NCBI GenBank assembly: GCA_965221755.1
Contig: OZ244921.1
Coordinates: forward strand, 1-64,000
Length of the DNA: 64,000 nucleotides
Reading direction: 5' to 3'
From: Azophilus sp965221755
Lineage (GTDB): Bacteria > Pseudomonadota > Gammaproteobacteria > Pseudomonadales > Azotimanducaceae
Shown here: piece by piece, positions 38,623 to 47,015 of the stretch
How the letters are laid out: each line of letters begins with the position of its first letter
Numbering within the stretch: position 1 is the stretch's first letter
Notes under the pieces: generated by a model
Told to the model about the DNA's origin: nothing
What the model saw: the letters and a program-made list of their open reading frames with translations, nothing else
Database searches by the model: none
Position numbers and translations under genes: made by a program

Positions 38623-40191
38623 TCAAACGCGATGCTGCAGCTGCGCCAAGCGCAACCCGCTGACCCATAGGGCGGCGGCGTAGGTGAGGGCGCCCGCCGC
38701 CACCAAGCCCGCCAGCCACGGGATGCGGTGTCCGGCTGGCGCCGCGAACCAAAATTCGGCGCTGGGTGACAGGGCCGCCAAAACCGCCCCCATCAGCGTG
38801 CTGGCGCCGAGCGCCCGGACGGCGGTGCGGGCCAACGCCGGCGTCGCGCGGTAGTAGCCTGCGGCCTGAACCCCACGCCACAACAGCCAGCAATGCGCCC
38901 AGCCGGCAACGGCGGTGGCCAGGGCCAGACCCACATGGCCAAACCACCAGAAGAGCGAGAGGTTGAGCGCCACGTTGACGCCGATGGCGGCCAGCGCGAA
39001 CCTCAAGGGCGTGCGCGTGTCCTTGTCGGCGAAGAAGGCCGGGGCCAGTATCTTGACCAGCACCAGCGGCAGCGCGCCGCAGGCGAAGGCGCGCAGGGCC
39101 AGCGAGGCCATGGCCGCGTCGATGCCGGTCATCTCGCCGTGCAGGAACAGGGTGGCGATCAGCGGCTCCGCCAACAGCGCCAAGGCCACGGACGCCGGCA
39201 GGCCCAGCAGCAGCCCCATGCGCAGCCCCCAATCCAAGGTTCGGCTGAACGCGGCCCGCTGGTCCCGGCCGGCCAGTTTCGACAGGTTCGGCAACAGCAC
39301 GGTGCCCAAGGCCACCGCCACCATGCCAATGGGCAGCTCCAGCAGGCGGTCCGCGTAGTACAGCCAAGCGATGCTGCCGGTGAGCAGCATGGAGGCGAGA
39401 ACGGTGTCGATCAGGGCATTCAACTGTCCGGCCGAGGACGCCAGCAGGGCGGGCAGCAGGAGTCGGCCCACCTCCCGGGCGCCCTCGTGGCCAACGCTCG
39501 GCCGAGGCGCCGCCGCGATGCCCAGACGGGCGACGTTGGACGCGAGGAAGGCGAGTTGGGCGACGCCGGCCGCCAACACCCCCCAAGCGAGCGCAGGCGC
39601 CATGCCCACGTCCGCATGGGCGGCAAAGGTCATGGCCCCCATCAGGCACAAGTTCAGCAGCACCGGGGCGAAGGCCGGCGCCGCGTAGCGTCCATGGGCG
39701 TTGAGGATGGCGGCGGCGAAGGCGGTCAGGGAAATGAAGCCCAAGTAGGGGAAGGTCAAGCGCACCAGATCCGCCGTCAGGCCCAATTGGGCGGGTTGGC
39801 GCCAAAAGCCGGGCGCAAAGACCAGCGTCAGGACTTCGGCAAACAAGACGCCGAGGATGACGACGAGGATGAGCGCCAATCCGAGGTTGCCGGCGATGAC
39901 GGCGACGAAGCCCTTGAGCTGCGCCGGCCCGAGGGCGCGGTAACGGGCCAGAACCGGCACGAACGCTTGGCTGAAGGCGCCCTCCGCAAACAGGCGGCGG
40001 AAAAAATTGGGGATGCGGAAAGCGACCAGGAAGGCGTCGGCGGCGGCGCCGGCGCCCAGCAAGTGCGACAGCAGCAGGTCGCGGGCAAAGCCGGAGATGC
40101 GTGACAGCAGCGTCATGCCGCCCACCACGGCGCCTTGGGCGGTGACGCTGACCGTTTCGGGCGCCGCTCGGGCGTTGCTATCGGTTGACAT
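38623..40191 (-). CDS. murJ: Lipid II flippase MurJ
   Basis: A 522-residue, 14-helix inner membrane protein of the MOP superfamily that flips lipid II. Visible hallmarks are GGMTLLSRISGFARDLLLSH, FRIPNFFRRLFAEGAFSQAF and DRLLELPIGMVAVALGTVLLP. Its ATG (40191-40189) overlaps the -35 box of the divergent rpsT promoter, so the two genes share a 62-base control region. Confidence 0.95.
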   Translation of the reverse strand: MSTDSNARAAPETVSVTAQGAVVGGMTLLSRISGFARDLLLSHLLGAGAAADAFLVAFRIPNFFRRLFAEGAFSQAFVPVLARYRALGPAQLKGFVAVIAGNLGLALILVVILGVLFAEVLTLVFAPGFWRQPAQLGLTADLVRLTFPYLGFISLTAFAAAILNAHGRYAAPAFAPVLLNLCLMGAMTFAAHADVGMAPALAWGVLAAGVAQLAFLASNVARLGIAAAPRPSVGHEGAREVGRLLLPALLASSAGQLNALIDTVLASMLLTGSIAWLYYADRLLELPIGMVAVALGTVLLPNLSKLAGRDQRAAFSRTLDWGLRMGLLLGLPASVALALLAEPLIATLFLHGEMTGIDAAMASLALRAFACGALPLVLVKILAPAFFADKDTRTPLRFALAAIGVNVALNLSLFWWFGHVGLALATAVAGWAHCWLLWRGVQAAGYYRATPALARTAVRALGASTLMGAVLAALSPSAEFWFAAPAGHRIPWLAGLVAAGALTYAAALWVSGLRLAQLQHRV

Positions 40192-40213
40192 GGCCCATTC
40201 TCATCGGCATATT
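40185..40213 (+). promoter_or_regulatory. Sigma-70 promoter of rpsT
   Basis: TTGACA (40185-40190) and CATATT (40208-40213) are 17 bases apart. The predicted mRNA begins near 40220, about 35 bases before the TTG start. The -35 overlaps the murJ start codon on the other strand. Confidence 0.65.
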
Positions 40214-40253
40214 ACCGCGCCTTGCCGTAAGCCCTGCCCTCAAGGAGCGCCCA

Positions 40254-40535
40254 TTGGCCAACAGTCCGCAGTCCCGAAAGCGAGCCCGCCAAGCGGAAAC
40301 CCGCCGCCAACGCAACGCCAGCCAACGCTCGATGGTGCGCACCAGCATCAAGAAGGTGCGGGGCGCCATCGCCGACGGCGATGCCAAGGCCGCCGCCGAG
40401 GCGCTCGATGCGGCAGTGCCCGTCATTGATCGCATGGCCAACCGCGGCATCATGCACCCGAACCAAGCCGCCCGCCACAAGTCCCGGCTAAGCGCCGGCG
40501 TCAGGAGCATCAAGCCGGATCAGGGTTCGGACTGA
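40254..40535 (+). CDS. rpsT: 30S ribosomal protein bS20
   Basis: A 93-residue very basic protein with the S20 pattern LANSPQSRKRARQAETRRQR and MVRTSIKKVRGAI, and IHP-N-AARHKSRLS near the end. The start is TTG with AAGGAG upstream; E. coli rpsT also uses UUG, where the weak start is needed for autogenous control. ATG codons further upstream belong to a spurious extension. Confidence 0.95.
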   Translation: MANSPQSRKRARQAETRRQRNASQRSMVRTSIKKVRGAIADGDAKAAAEALDAAVPVIDRMANRGIMHPNQAARHKSRLSAGVRSIKPDQGSD

Positions 40536-40548
40536 CTCGCAACGTCCG

Positions 40549-41706
40549 TCAAATCAGCACCAGATTGTCCCGGTGCATCAGCTCCGGCTCCAGGACGTAA
40601 CCCAGCCGTGAACGGATGTCGCCGCTGGCGGCGCCGCAAATGCTAAGGGCCTCGGCGCTGGAGTAGTTCACCAATCCCTGAGCGATGGACTCGCCTGCGG
40701 CGTTGACGCAACGAACCAAGGCGCCGCGGCTGAACTCGCCGCGAACCGTCGCCACCCCCACCGGCAAAAGGCTCACGCCCCGCTCGCGCAGCGCCCGGGC
40801 GGCGCCGGCGTCAAGCACCAACTCCCCCTTGGGCCGCTGCTGCCCGGCAATCCAGCGCTTGCGGGCGACGAGAGGCGCAACGCCCGCGGCCAGCAGGGTG
40901 CCCACGGAGCGACCGCCAAAAGCGTCGCCAAGAGCGCCGCGGCGACGGCCATCAATGACCAGGGTATGGGCGCCGGAGCGCGCCGCGATGCGGGCGGCCC
41001 CGATCTTGGTCACCATGCCCCCGCGGCCGAATTCGCCGCCCGAACCCGCGCCCGCATCCAAGGTCGGGTCGGCCGCCCGAGCATAGGCGATGCGCGCCGC
41101 TTGCGGATGGGCGCGCGGGTCGGCGGCATGGACGCCATCCACGTCGGTGAGCACGATCAAGGCGTCCGCCGCCAGCAGGCTGGCCACCAATGCCGCCAAG
41201 GTGTCGTTGTCGCCGAAACGGATCTCGTCGGTGGCCACGGTGTCATTCTCGTTGACCACGGGCACAACGCCCAAGTCGAGCAGGCGGCTCAGGGTGGTTC
41301 GCGCATTGAGGTAGCGGCGGCGGTCGGCCAAGTCCTCGTGGGTCAGGAGCACGAGGGCGGTGTGCCGGCCATGTTCGGCGAAGGCGCTTTCGTAGGCGCC
41401 CACCAAACCCATCTGCCCCACCGCGGCGGCGGCCTGCAGGTTGGGCAGGTCCGACGGCGGACGGCGCCACCCCAATCGGGCCGCGCCTTCCGCAACGGCG
41501 CCGGAGGAGACCAACAGCACCCGCCGCCCCCGGTTCAGCTCGGCGACGATTTCGCGACACCAGTGACGGATGTTCCCGTGCGCGGTGCCGGCTTCGGGAT
41601 CCGTCAGCAGGGAACTGCCGATCTTGATCACCGCAAGGCCCGCGGAGGCGACTTCCTGCCGAGCCGAACGCTCAGCGACCGCCGGGTTCCCTGGCGAACT
41701 TGCCAT
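40549..41706 (-). CDS. proB: Glutamate 5-kinase with PUA domain
   Basis: ProB phosphorylates glutamate, the first step of proline synthesis. The amino acid kinase domain has VIKIGSSLLTD, LLVSSGAVAEG, VNENDTVAT and VLTDVDGVHAADP; the C-terminal PUA domain begins near KGELVLDAGAARAL. 385 residues, family size, with an N-terminal extension of about 20. Only 2 bases separate it from obgE; last gene of rplU-rpmA-obgE-proB. Confidence 0.95.
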   Translation of the reverse strand: MASSPGNPAVAERSARQEVASAGLAVIKIGSSLLTDPEAGTAHGNIRHWCREIVAELNRGRRVLLVSSGAVAEGAARLGWRRPPSDLPNLQAAAAVGQMGLVGAYESAFAEHGRHTALVLLTHEDLADRRRYLNARTTLSRLLDLGVVPVVNENDTVATDEIRFGDNDTLAALVASLLAADALIVLTDVDGVHAADPRAHPQAARIAYARAADPTLDAGAGSGGEFGRGGMVTKIGAARIAARSGAHTLVIDGRRRGALGDAFGGRSVGTLLAAGVAPLVARKRWIAGQQRPKGELVLDAGAARALRERGVSLLPVGVATVRGEFSRGALVRCVNAAGESIAQGLVNYSSAEALSICGAASGDIRSRLGYVLEPELMHRDNLVLI

Positions 41707-41708
41707 GC

Positions 41709-42881
41709 TCAGGCCTGGACGACGTCCACCGCCATCGGTTCGGGCGCATCACTCCCGGCGGTCTGTGATGAACTGCTGCGGCGCGCGGCCAAAGCGCTGG
41801 CGGCAGCGTCCTGGAGAATCCGCTGCGCCAAGGCATCCTCAAGGGCGCGGGCTGCGGCATCGCTGGCCAGCAGGGCGCTGCGCTCCGCAAGCGCCGCCAT
41901 GACCGCCTCGGCCAAGGGCTGAATGCCTGCGCCGGTGAGGGCGGAGACGGCAAACAACCGACGGCCGGCGAAGGCGGCGTCCATGGCGCTGCGCAAATCA
42001 TCGAGTCGCGCTGCGTCGAGCAGATCAATCTTGGTCAGCGCCAGCCAGATCGGCCGCTCCGCCAAGGCGCGGCTGTAGGCGGCGACCTCGGCTTCGATGG
42101 CGATGGCGTTGGCCACCGGATCGGAGCCGTCGGCCGGGGCGGCGTCAATGAGGTGGAGCAGAATCCGGGTGCGGGAAAGATGGCGCAGAAACTGGATGCC
42201 CAGCCCGGCGCCTTGGGCGGCGCCGGCGATCAGGCCGGGCACGTCAGCCATTACGAAGCTTGCGTCCGTCGCCACCCGCACCACCCCCAAGCTGGGCTTG
42301 AGCGTGGTGAAGGGATAGTCCGCAATCTTGGGCTGCGCGGCGGTGGTCCGCGCCAGCAGCGTCGATTTGCCCGCGTTGGGCAAGCCAAGCAGGCCCACGT
42401 CGGCCAACAGGCGCAGTTGCAGGACCAGTTCGCGCTCCTCGCCCGCCTCCCCCGGAGTGGTTCGGCGCGGAGCGCGGTTGACGCTTGACTTGAAGCGGGC
42501 GTTGCCGAGGCCGCAGCGTCCGCCCTTGGCGACCCGGAGGCGCTGGCCGGGCGCGCTCAGGTCGCCAAGCACTTCGCCAAAGGAGGCGTCCGTGACGGTG
42601 GTGCCCAAGGGAACCTTGACGAGGCGGTCCTCGCCGCCGGCCCCGGTTCGGTTGCGGCCGCTGCCCGGCTCGCCATTGCCCGCTTGGTGGCGGGGCTGGA
42701 AACGGAAGTCAACCAAGGTGTTGAGCGCTGCGTCGGCGACCAGCACCACATCGCCGCCCGCGCCGCCGTCGCCGCCGTCCGGGCCGCCGCGCGGAACGTA
42801 CTTCTCGCGACGAAAGCTTAAAGCGCCGCCGCCGCCCTTGCCGGCCCGGACGTAAACCGTCGCTTGGTCGATGAATTGCAT
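41709..42881 (-). CDS. obgE: Obg-family GTPase (CgtA)
   Basis: The GTPase acts in 50S assembly and stringent response. The Gly-rich Obg fold (RAGKGGGGALSFRREKYVP, GGDGGAGGDVVLVAD) precedes the G domain with GLPNAGKSTLL and DVPGLIAGAAQGAGLG. The ATG at 42881 begins the family N-terminus MQFIDQATVYV; upstream codons are spacer. The tail differs from E. coli and is shorter. Confidence 0.96.
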   Translation of the reverse strand: MQFIDQATVYVRAGKGGGGALSFRREKYVPRGGPDGGDGGAGGDVVLVADAALNTLVDFRFQPRHQAGNGEPGSGRNRTGAGGEDRLVKVPLGTTVTDASFGEVLGDLSAPGQRLRVAKGGRCGLGNARFKSSVNRAPRRTTPGEAGEERELVLQLRLLADVGLLGLPNAGKSTLLARTTAAQPKIADYPFTTLKPSLGVVRVATDASFVMADVPGLIAGAAQGAGLGIQFLRHLSRTRILLHLIDAAPADGSDPVANAIAIEAEVAAYSRALAERPIWLALTKIDLLDAARLDDLRSAMDAAFAGRRLFAVSALTGAGIQPLAEAVMAALAERSALLASDAAARALEDALAQRILQDAAASALAARRSSSSQTAGSDAPEPMAVDVVQA

Positions 42882-42891
42882 GAAGGGGCCA

Positions 42892-43155
42892 TTAAGCCGG
42901 ACCCGGCACAACGGTGACGTACTTGCGCTTTTGCCGGCCCTTTGCGACGAACTTCACCTGTCCGTCGGCGGTGGCGAACAACGTGTGGTCGCGGCCGCAG
43001 CCCACGTTCTCGCCAGCCCGAAAGTGGCTGCCCCGCTGCCGCACGATGATGTTGCCGGCGCGCACGAACTGCCCGCCGAAACGCTTCACCCCCAAGCGCT
43101 TGGATTCCGAATCCCGGCCGTTGCGGGTGCTGCCCCCTGCCTTCTTGTGGGCCAT
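42892..43155 (-). CDS. rpmA: 50S ribosomal protein bL27
   Basis: 87 residues beginning AHKKAGGSTRNGRDSESKRLG, the L27 N-terminus that reaches the peptidyl transferase centre. GGAGG precedes the ATG at 43155. Lies 58 bases after rplU and 10 before obgE. Confidence 0.97.
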   Translation of the reverse strand: MAHKKAGGSTRNGRDSESKRLGVKRFGGQFVRAGNIIVRQRGSHFRAGENVGCGRDHTLFATADGQVKFVAKGRQKRKYVTVVPGPA

Positions 43156-43213
43156 GGCGTGCCTCCTGTCCTTGGTGTCCTGTTCGCCGGACGTTCCGGC
43201 CGACGCAGCCCGA

Positions 43214-43537
43214 TCAAGCCGCCGAGGCCGCTTCGATGCCCGTGACCCGGACCTCGGTGTAGGCTTGGCGATGGCCTTGCCGACGCATGTAGCCCTTGCG
43301 CCGCTTGAACTTGATGACGCGAATTTTCCTGCCGCGGCCTTGGGCGACCACTTCGGCGGTAACCCGGCTCCCGTCCACCAGCGGCTGGCCGACCTGAACG
43401 CCATCCTCGCCGCCGACCATCAGCACCCGGTCGAAAACCACCTCGTCGCCCAGCTCCGCGTCAAGGCGCTCAAGCCGAAGCCTTTCGCCCTCCGTGACCC
43501 GATGCTGCTTGCCGCCGCTGATGATTACCGCAAACAT
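43214..43537 (-). CDS. rplU: 50S ribosomal protein bL21
   Basis: 107 residues beginning MFAVIISGGKQHRVTEGE with the C-terminal IKFKRRKGYMRRQGHRQ motif of L21. The ATG at 43537 is fixed by the family N-terminus; the frame extends upstream only into noncoding sequence. First gene of the ribosomal-obgE-proB unit and divergent from ispB. Confidence 0.97.
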   Translation of the reverse strand: MFAVIISGGKQHRVTEGERLRLERLDAELGDEVVFDRVLMVGGEDGVQVGQPLVDGSRVTAEVVAQGRGRKIRVIKFKRRKGYMRRQGHRQAYTEVRVTGIEAASAA

Positions 43538-43767
43538 TGCTTCCCACTCCGTTCGTGTCGGCGCTTGTGTAAAATAGGGAAATTGACGCCGACCCGCTCG
43601 TGCGCTTTTGGAGACGGCGGAGACGGCAAGCCAATGACCCGGCGATGAACGCCCTGTTCCTTCGTTGCCAGCGGCGGGCCGCGTCACGGCAGGCCCTTGG
43701 CCGGAAAGGCCGCGTATTCTAGAGGCGAAGACATGGAATTACAACGAGACGGGGAGGCGCGGCGGCG

Positions 43768-44805
43768 ATGGCGCTAAGTCTTGCCTCAACCGCGGCGCCG
43801 TTGGGCGAACGCCCCCCGCCCCAGCCTGCCGGCGCCGATGCCTTGGCGCCCGTCTTGGCCTTGATCAAGGACGACTTCGCGGCGGTCAACTGCCTGATCG
43901 CCAACCAATTGACCTCAAAAGCCGCGCTGGTGAAGGAAATAGGCCGCTATCTCATCGAGTCCGGCGGCAAGCGGCTGCGGCCGGCGCTGGTGCTGCTCGC
44001 CGCGCGCTGCTGCGAATACGACGGCAAGCGCCACATCGCCTTGGCCACCATCATCGAGTACCTGCACACCGCCACCCTGCTGCATGACGACGTGGTTGAC
44101 CGCTCCGAACTGCGCCGCGGGCGGCCGACGGCCAATTCGCTGTGGGGCAACGCGCCCTCGGTGCTGGTGGGCGACTTCCTCTATTCGCGCGCCTTTCAGC
44201 TCATGGTGGAACTGGACAACAAGTCCGTGCTGTCGATTCTGGCCGACGCGACCAACCTGATCGCCCAAGGCGAGGTCATGCAATTCTCCGATGTCGGCAA
44301 CCTCGGCATCACTGAGGAGCGCTACATGGACGTCATTCGCTGCAAGTCGGCCCTGCTCTTTCAGGCGGCCGCGCACAGCGGCGCCGTGCTGGGCGCAGAC
44401 GGCCCGGAGCAGGTGGCGGCGCTGCGCACGTTCGGCTTGGAGTTCGGCATGGCCTACCAACTCGTGGACGACTGGCTCGACTACGCCGGCGACGCCAAGC
44501 GCATGGGCAAGAACGCCGGCGACGACCTCGCCGAGGGCAAGCTCACGCTGCCGCTCATTTTCACCCTCGCCAATGGCGCAAGCGCCGAAGTCGATTTGGT
44601 GCGCGAGAGCCTGATCACCCGCTCCGCCGCCCGGCTCAGCGATGTGTTCGGCGTGGTCAAGGCCTGCGGCGCGCTCGACTACACCCGCGCCGCAGCCCTG
44701 CGGCACAGCCAGCGGGCGATGCAGTGCCTGGACGTCCTGCCGAACAACGAGTACCGCCAAGCGCTTGGCGCATTCACCGAGTTCGCCCAATCGCGCATGG
44801 CGTAG
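43768..44805 (+). CDS. ispB: Octaprenyl diphosphate synthase
   Basis: A trans-polyprenyl synthase that makes the side chain of ubiquinone and menaquinone. The first Asp-rich motif LLHDDVVDRSELRRGRPTAN and the second DDWLDYAGD are intact, with GGKRLRPALVLLAA upstream. 345 residues, about 20 longer than E. coli at the N-terminus. A GGGGAGG site precedes the ATG. Its TAG stop is directly followed by family C repeats. Confidence 0.95.
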   Translation: MALSLASTAAPLGERPPPQPAGADALAPVLALIKDDFAAVNCLIANQLTSKAALVKEIGRYLIESGGKRLRPALVLLAARCCEYDGKRHIALATIIEYLHTATLLHDDVVDRSELRRGRPTANSLWGNAPSVLVGDFLYSRAFQLMVELDNKSVLSILADATNLIAQGEVMQFSDVGNLGITEERYMDVIRCKSALLFQAAAHSGAVLGADGPEQVAALRTFGLEFGMAYQLVDDWLDYAGDAKRMGKNAGDDLAEGKLTLPLIFTLANGASAEVDLVRESLITRSAARLSDVFGVVKACGALDYTRAAALRHSQRAMQCLDVLPNNEYRQALGAFTEFAQSRMA

Positions 44806-44938
44806 AGCCTTCAGCCGGGGAGCGCGAGGGGGAACCCCTCGCATGAGGGGAGCCTTCAGCCGAGGAGCGCGAGGGGGAACCCCTCGCATGAGGGGAGCCT
44901 TCAGCCGGGGAGCGCGAGGAGGCGCTCCTCGCGGGAAA
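44804..44938. repeat. Family C 45-bp tandem repeats after ispB
   Basis: Three units, each with GAGCCTTCAGCCG(G/A)GGAG and a hairpin. The first two have GCGAGGGGG/CCCCTCGC and the third GCGAGGAG/CTCCTCGC, a compensatory change. The array begins on the ispB stop and ends 13 bases before the stop of the convergent gene, where it could act as a transcription barrier. Confidence 0.85.
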
Positions 44939-44950
44939 CGCCATCCAGCC

Positions 44951-45652
44951 TTAGAGCGCAACAGTCAACGAGGTGCCGGTCACATAGCCTTGGGGCCGAG
45001 CCAGCAGGCGGCCAATCAGGGCAGTGAGGCTCGGCGACGGCTTCCCTGCCGCGAGCGTTGCACACTCGCGCTCCCCGGCTGAACCTGTTTCCGTGCGAGG
45101 AACTAGCCCCTCGTGCTCCCTAGTTAAAGGCTCAACCTGACCGACAACGGTCACTGCGTTGGCGAGCAGCGGCGGTTGCATGGGTCCGCCCTCCGCTGCC
45201 GCCACCAGGCTCATCTGCCGCAGCGCGCCGTTGCGGACGTCGGCGGCGAGCGCGGCCTCCTCGCCGGCGGCTGATGATCCGGCCAAGGCCACCACGTCGG
45301 TTGCCGCTTGGGCGCACAGGCGTTTGGCCAGTTTCAAATGGAAGTGATAGCTGGAGATGATCTCCTCAATGAAGTCGGCGAGCCGCTCGCCCGGACGCAG
45401 GTCACGGCCCACAAAGACGAGGGCGTCGGCGCCGCCAACGAACGCCGCCACCCGGTCGAGCGCAGTCTGCACTCGAGCCTCCGCCCCAAGGTCGGCGACG
45501 GCGGGGCCGAGCGTGCCGTCCATGGCCACTTTGACGATGCGCGCGCCCAGCGCCGCAAGGCAGGCTTCGGCCTGATCCCGGAGCGCTCCCGCAGCGTCCG
45601 CCAAGACAACGGTGCGGCCGCTGAGAACGTCAACTGGCGAGGAATCCGCCAT
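44951..45652 (-). CDS. Degenerate SDR-like Rossmann protein
   Basis: A 233-residue protein with a Rossmann-like start (GRTVVLADAAGALRDQAEAC) but without the TGxxxGxG dinucleotide motif and without a proper YxxxK; SDR-like spacing is hinted by SSYHFHLKLAK. It overlaps the complete SDR gene upstream by 23 bases, so it could be an inactive partner subunit, which is inference. Residues near 174-204 (QVEPLTREHEGLVPRTETGS...) are encoded by two family C repeat units inserted in frame. Confidence 0.6.
   Translation of the reverse strand: MADSSPVDVLSGRTVVLADAAGALRDQAEACLAALGARIVKVAMDGTLGPAVADLGAEARVQTALDRVAAFVGGADALVFVGRDLRPGERLADFIEEIISSYHFHLKLAKRLCAQAATDVVALAGSSAAGEEAALAADVRNGALRQMSLVAAAEGGPMQPPLLANAVTVVGQVEPLTREHEGLVPRTETGSAGERECATLAAGKPSPSLTALIGRLLARPQGYVTGTSLTVAL
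45055..45137 (-). repeat. Two family C units inside a coding region
   Basis: On the minus strand, GAGCCTTTAACTAGGGAGCA with the hairpin CGAGGGGC...TTCCTCG is followed by a second unit TTCAGCCGGGGAGCGCGAG. Both remain open in the frame of the SDR-like gene. The units are more diverged than those at 44804-44938. Confidence 0.7.
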
Positions 45653-46409
45653 CAGCGAGCACCTCCAGGTCTTCGAGACGAACGGCGGGGTCGAGCATCA
45701 GCAGCAGCGCGTCGCCGATTTCCTCGGGTTCGGCCCAGCGCCGCAACGGGATGGCCTCGGCGAACTGCTTGACGAGGGGCGAATCGCGGCCAATGGCCTT
45801 GTCCACCTGCGGCGTCATCGTGTAGCCCGGCAGCAGGCTTTTGACCTGCACCCGGTGCGCCTGCCCGCAAAGCATCCGGGCATAGGCCCTGTTGAGGCCG
45901 GCCATGCCCCCCTTGGTCGCGCAGTAGGCGCTCGCGCCATCCTGGCCCGTGCGGCTCAAGATCGAGGAGACATTGACCGCCATGCCGGGAAAGCCGCGCT
46001 CGCCATGGGACTCGGCAATGAGCGGCACGCAGTGCTTGAGGCCGTAGTAGGCACCGATCAGATTGACCCGCACCAGCGACATCAGGGTCTCGGCGGGGGT
46101 TTCCTCAATGGGGCTCAAATGGGAGATGCCCGCGTTGTTGACCAGGAAGTCGAGGCGCCCGAAGCGCTTGAGGGCCTCACCGGTGATGCGCCCCCAATCG
46201 GCCTCGGAGGCCACGTCTTGGGGCATGTAGGCCACGTCGAAGCCGAACCCCGTCAAATCCGCCTCGGCCTGCCGACCGTCAGCTTCGGTGCGGGCAGTGA
46301 TGACCACCCGCGCACCGGCGCCGCCGAGCGCCTTGGCGCAGCCGTAGCCGATCCCAGTGCTGCCGCCGGTGACGATGGCGACGCAACCCCTCAAGCGGTC
46401 GCCGGTCAT
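45630..46409 (-). CDS. SDR family oxidoreductase
   Basis: A 259-residue classical short-chain dehydrogenase: VTGGSTGIG near residues 13-21, NNAGISH, VNVSSILSR with catalytic Ser, and YCATKGG with Tyr and Lys, then LLPGYTMT. The Asp/Arg after beta-2 (TARTEADGRQ) favours NADP. Substrate is unknown. It starts 4 bases after the probable selenoprotein gene and overlaps the SDR-like gene at its end. Confidence 0.9.
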   Translation of the reverse strand: MTGDRLRGCVAIVTGGSTGIGYGCAKALGGAGARVVITARTEADGRQAEADLTGFGFDVAYMPQDVASEADWGRITGEALKRFGRLDFLVNNAGISHLSPIEETPAETLMSLVRVNLIGAYYGLKHCVPLIAESHGERGFPGMAVNVSSILSRTGQDGASAYCATKGGMAGLNRAYARMLCGQAHRVQVKSLLPGYTMTPQVDKAIGRDSPLVKQFAEAIPLRRWAEPEEIGDALLLMLDPAVRLEDLEVLADGGFLAS

Positions 46410-46413
46410 TGCT

Positions 46414-46761
46414 TCACTGGCCGAAAACCTCGGCGTAGAGCGCTTCGTTGAATCCCACCAGCAAGGTGTCGCCCGTGACCAAGGTCGGCGCGCGCAGATT
46501 GCCCGTGGTGCCGAGCATGGCGGCCACTGCTGCGTCGGAGGCGGTGTTCGCCCCGCTGAACTCAGTCAGCTTGCGGCCCCTGGCGACCGCCGCCCGGGCG
46601 GCCTTGCGCAACAAATCCAATGCGTCGGCACGCTGCAGCTTGCGGCTGGCGGAAACGGTTTCGGCAACTTCGATGCCTCTTGCCTCCAAAAACTTGGAGG
46701 CTCGCGCACAGCTCGTTCAGCCACTGCGGTAGTAGTACCAATCAACAGTCGATGCCGTCAT
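46414..46761 (-). CDS. Probable selenoprotein: ArsC/glutaredoxin-like with UxxC motif
   Basis: The gene reads through one in-frame TGA. From the ATG at 46761 (GGGAG 7 bases upstream) 14 codons end in WYYYRSG, then TGA (46719-46717), then TSCARASKFLEARGI and the rest, 115 residues including Sec. The TGA stands where a thioredoxin-fold redox motif would have its first Cys: U-T-S-C. The later part, with EFSG and the cis-Pro loop LRAPTL, ends in LLVGFNEALYAEVFG, as in ArsC/Spx/YffB-like proteins of this size (110-118). Directly after the TGA lies a SECIS-like hairpin (46682-46701). A simple nonsense mutation TGC to TGA is the alternative. No Sec machinery gene is in the window. Confidence 0.75.
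46682..46701 (-). promoter_or_regulatory. SECIS-like hairpin after in-frame TGA
   Basis: GCCTCCAA (46701-46694) pairs perfectly with TTGGAGGC (46689-46682) around the loop GTTT. The loop begins 23 bases after the TGA and has G at its first position. Bacterial SECIS elements need a stem a short distance downstream (roughly 16-37 bases to the loop) and a G in the first two loop positions. Confidence 0.72.
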
Positions 46762-46819
46762 GGGTTGCTCCCTTTGGTTTGGTGTGGTTTGCGGTTTGGA
46801 TCCTGCGTTGGCGACGGGC

Positions 46820-46887
46820 GCTTCGCCTTTGGCGAAGCGTTCGAGTTGCTGCGCGAACAAGTTCGCGTTCGAGTTGCTGCGCAACTC
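46820..46887. repeat. Family B triple-hairpin repeat, copy 2
   Basis: Hairpins GCTTCGCC/GGCGAAGC (46820-46838), CGCGAAC/GTTCGCG (46852-46867) and GAGTTGC/GCAACTC (46871-46887). Relative to copy 1 the first two stems differ by paired substitutions that keep base pairing. It fills the 254-base gap between the EthD gene and the selenoprotein gene. Confidence 0.85.
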
Positions 46888-47015
46888 GGCGCCGAGGATC
46901 CGGAGTTCGCCCGGCGGCCCTCCTTGCGGCCATGCGCCTGGGACGCCCTGAAACTGTGTGGGCGAACTCGCGTTCGAGAGGCGACGTGGCATCTCGGCGA
47001 AGACGATGGGCTCGG

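Noticed and set aside
43565..43611. Promoters for ispB or rplU from TTGTGT, TTGACG and TATTTT in the divergent gap.
   Set aside because: No pair of boxes at 16-18 bases spacing has acceptable matches in both hexamers.
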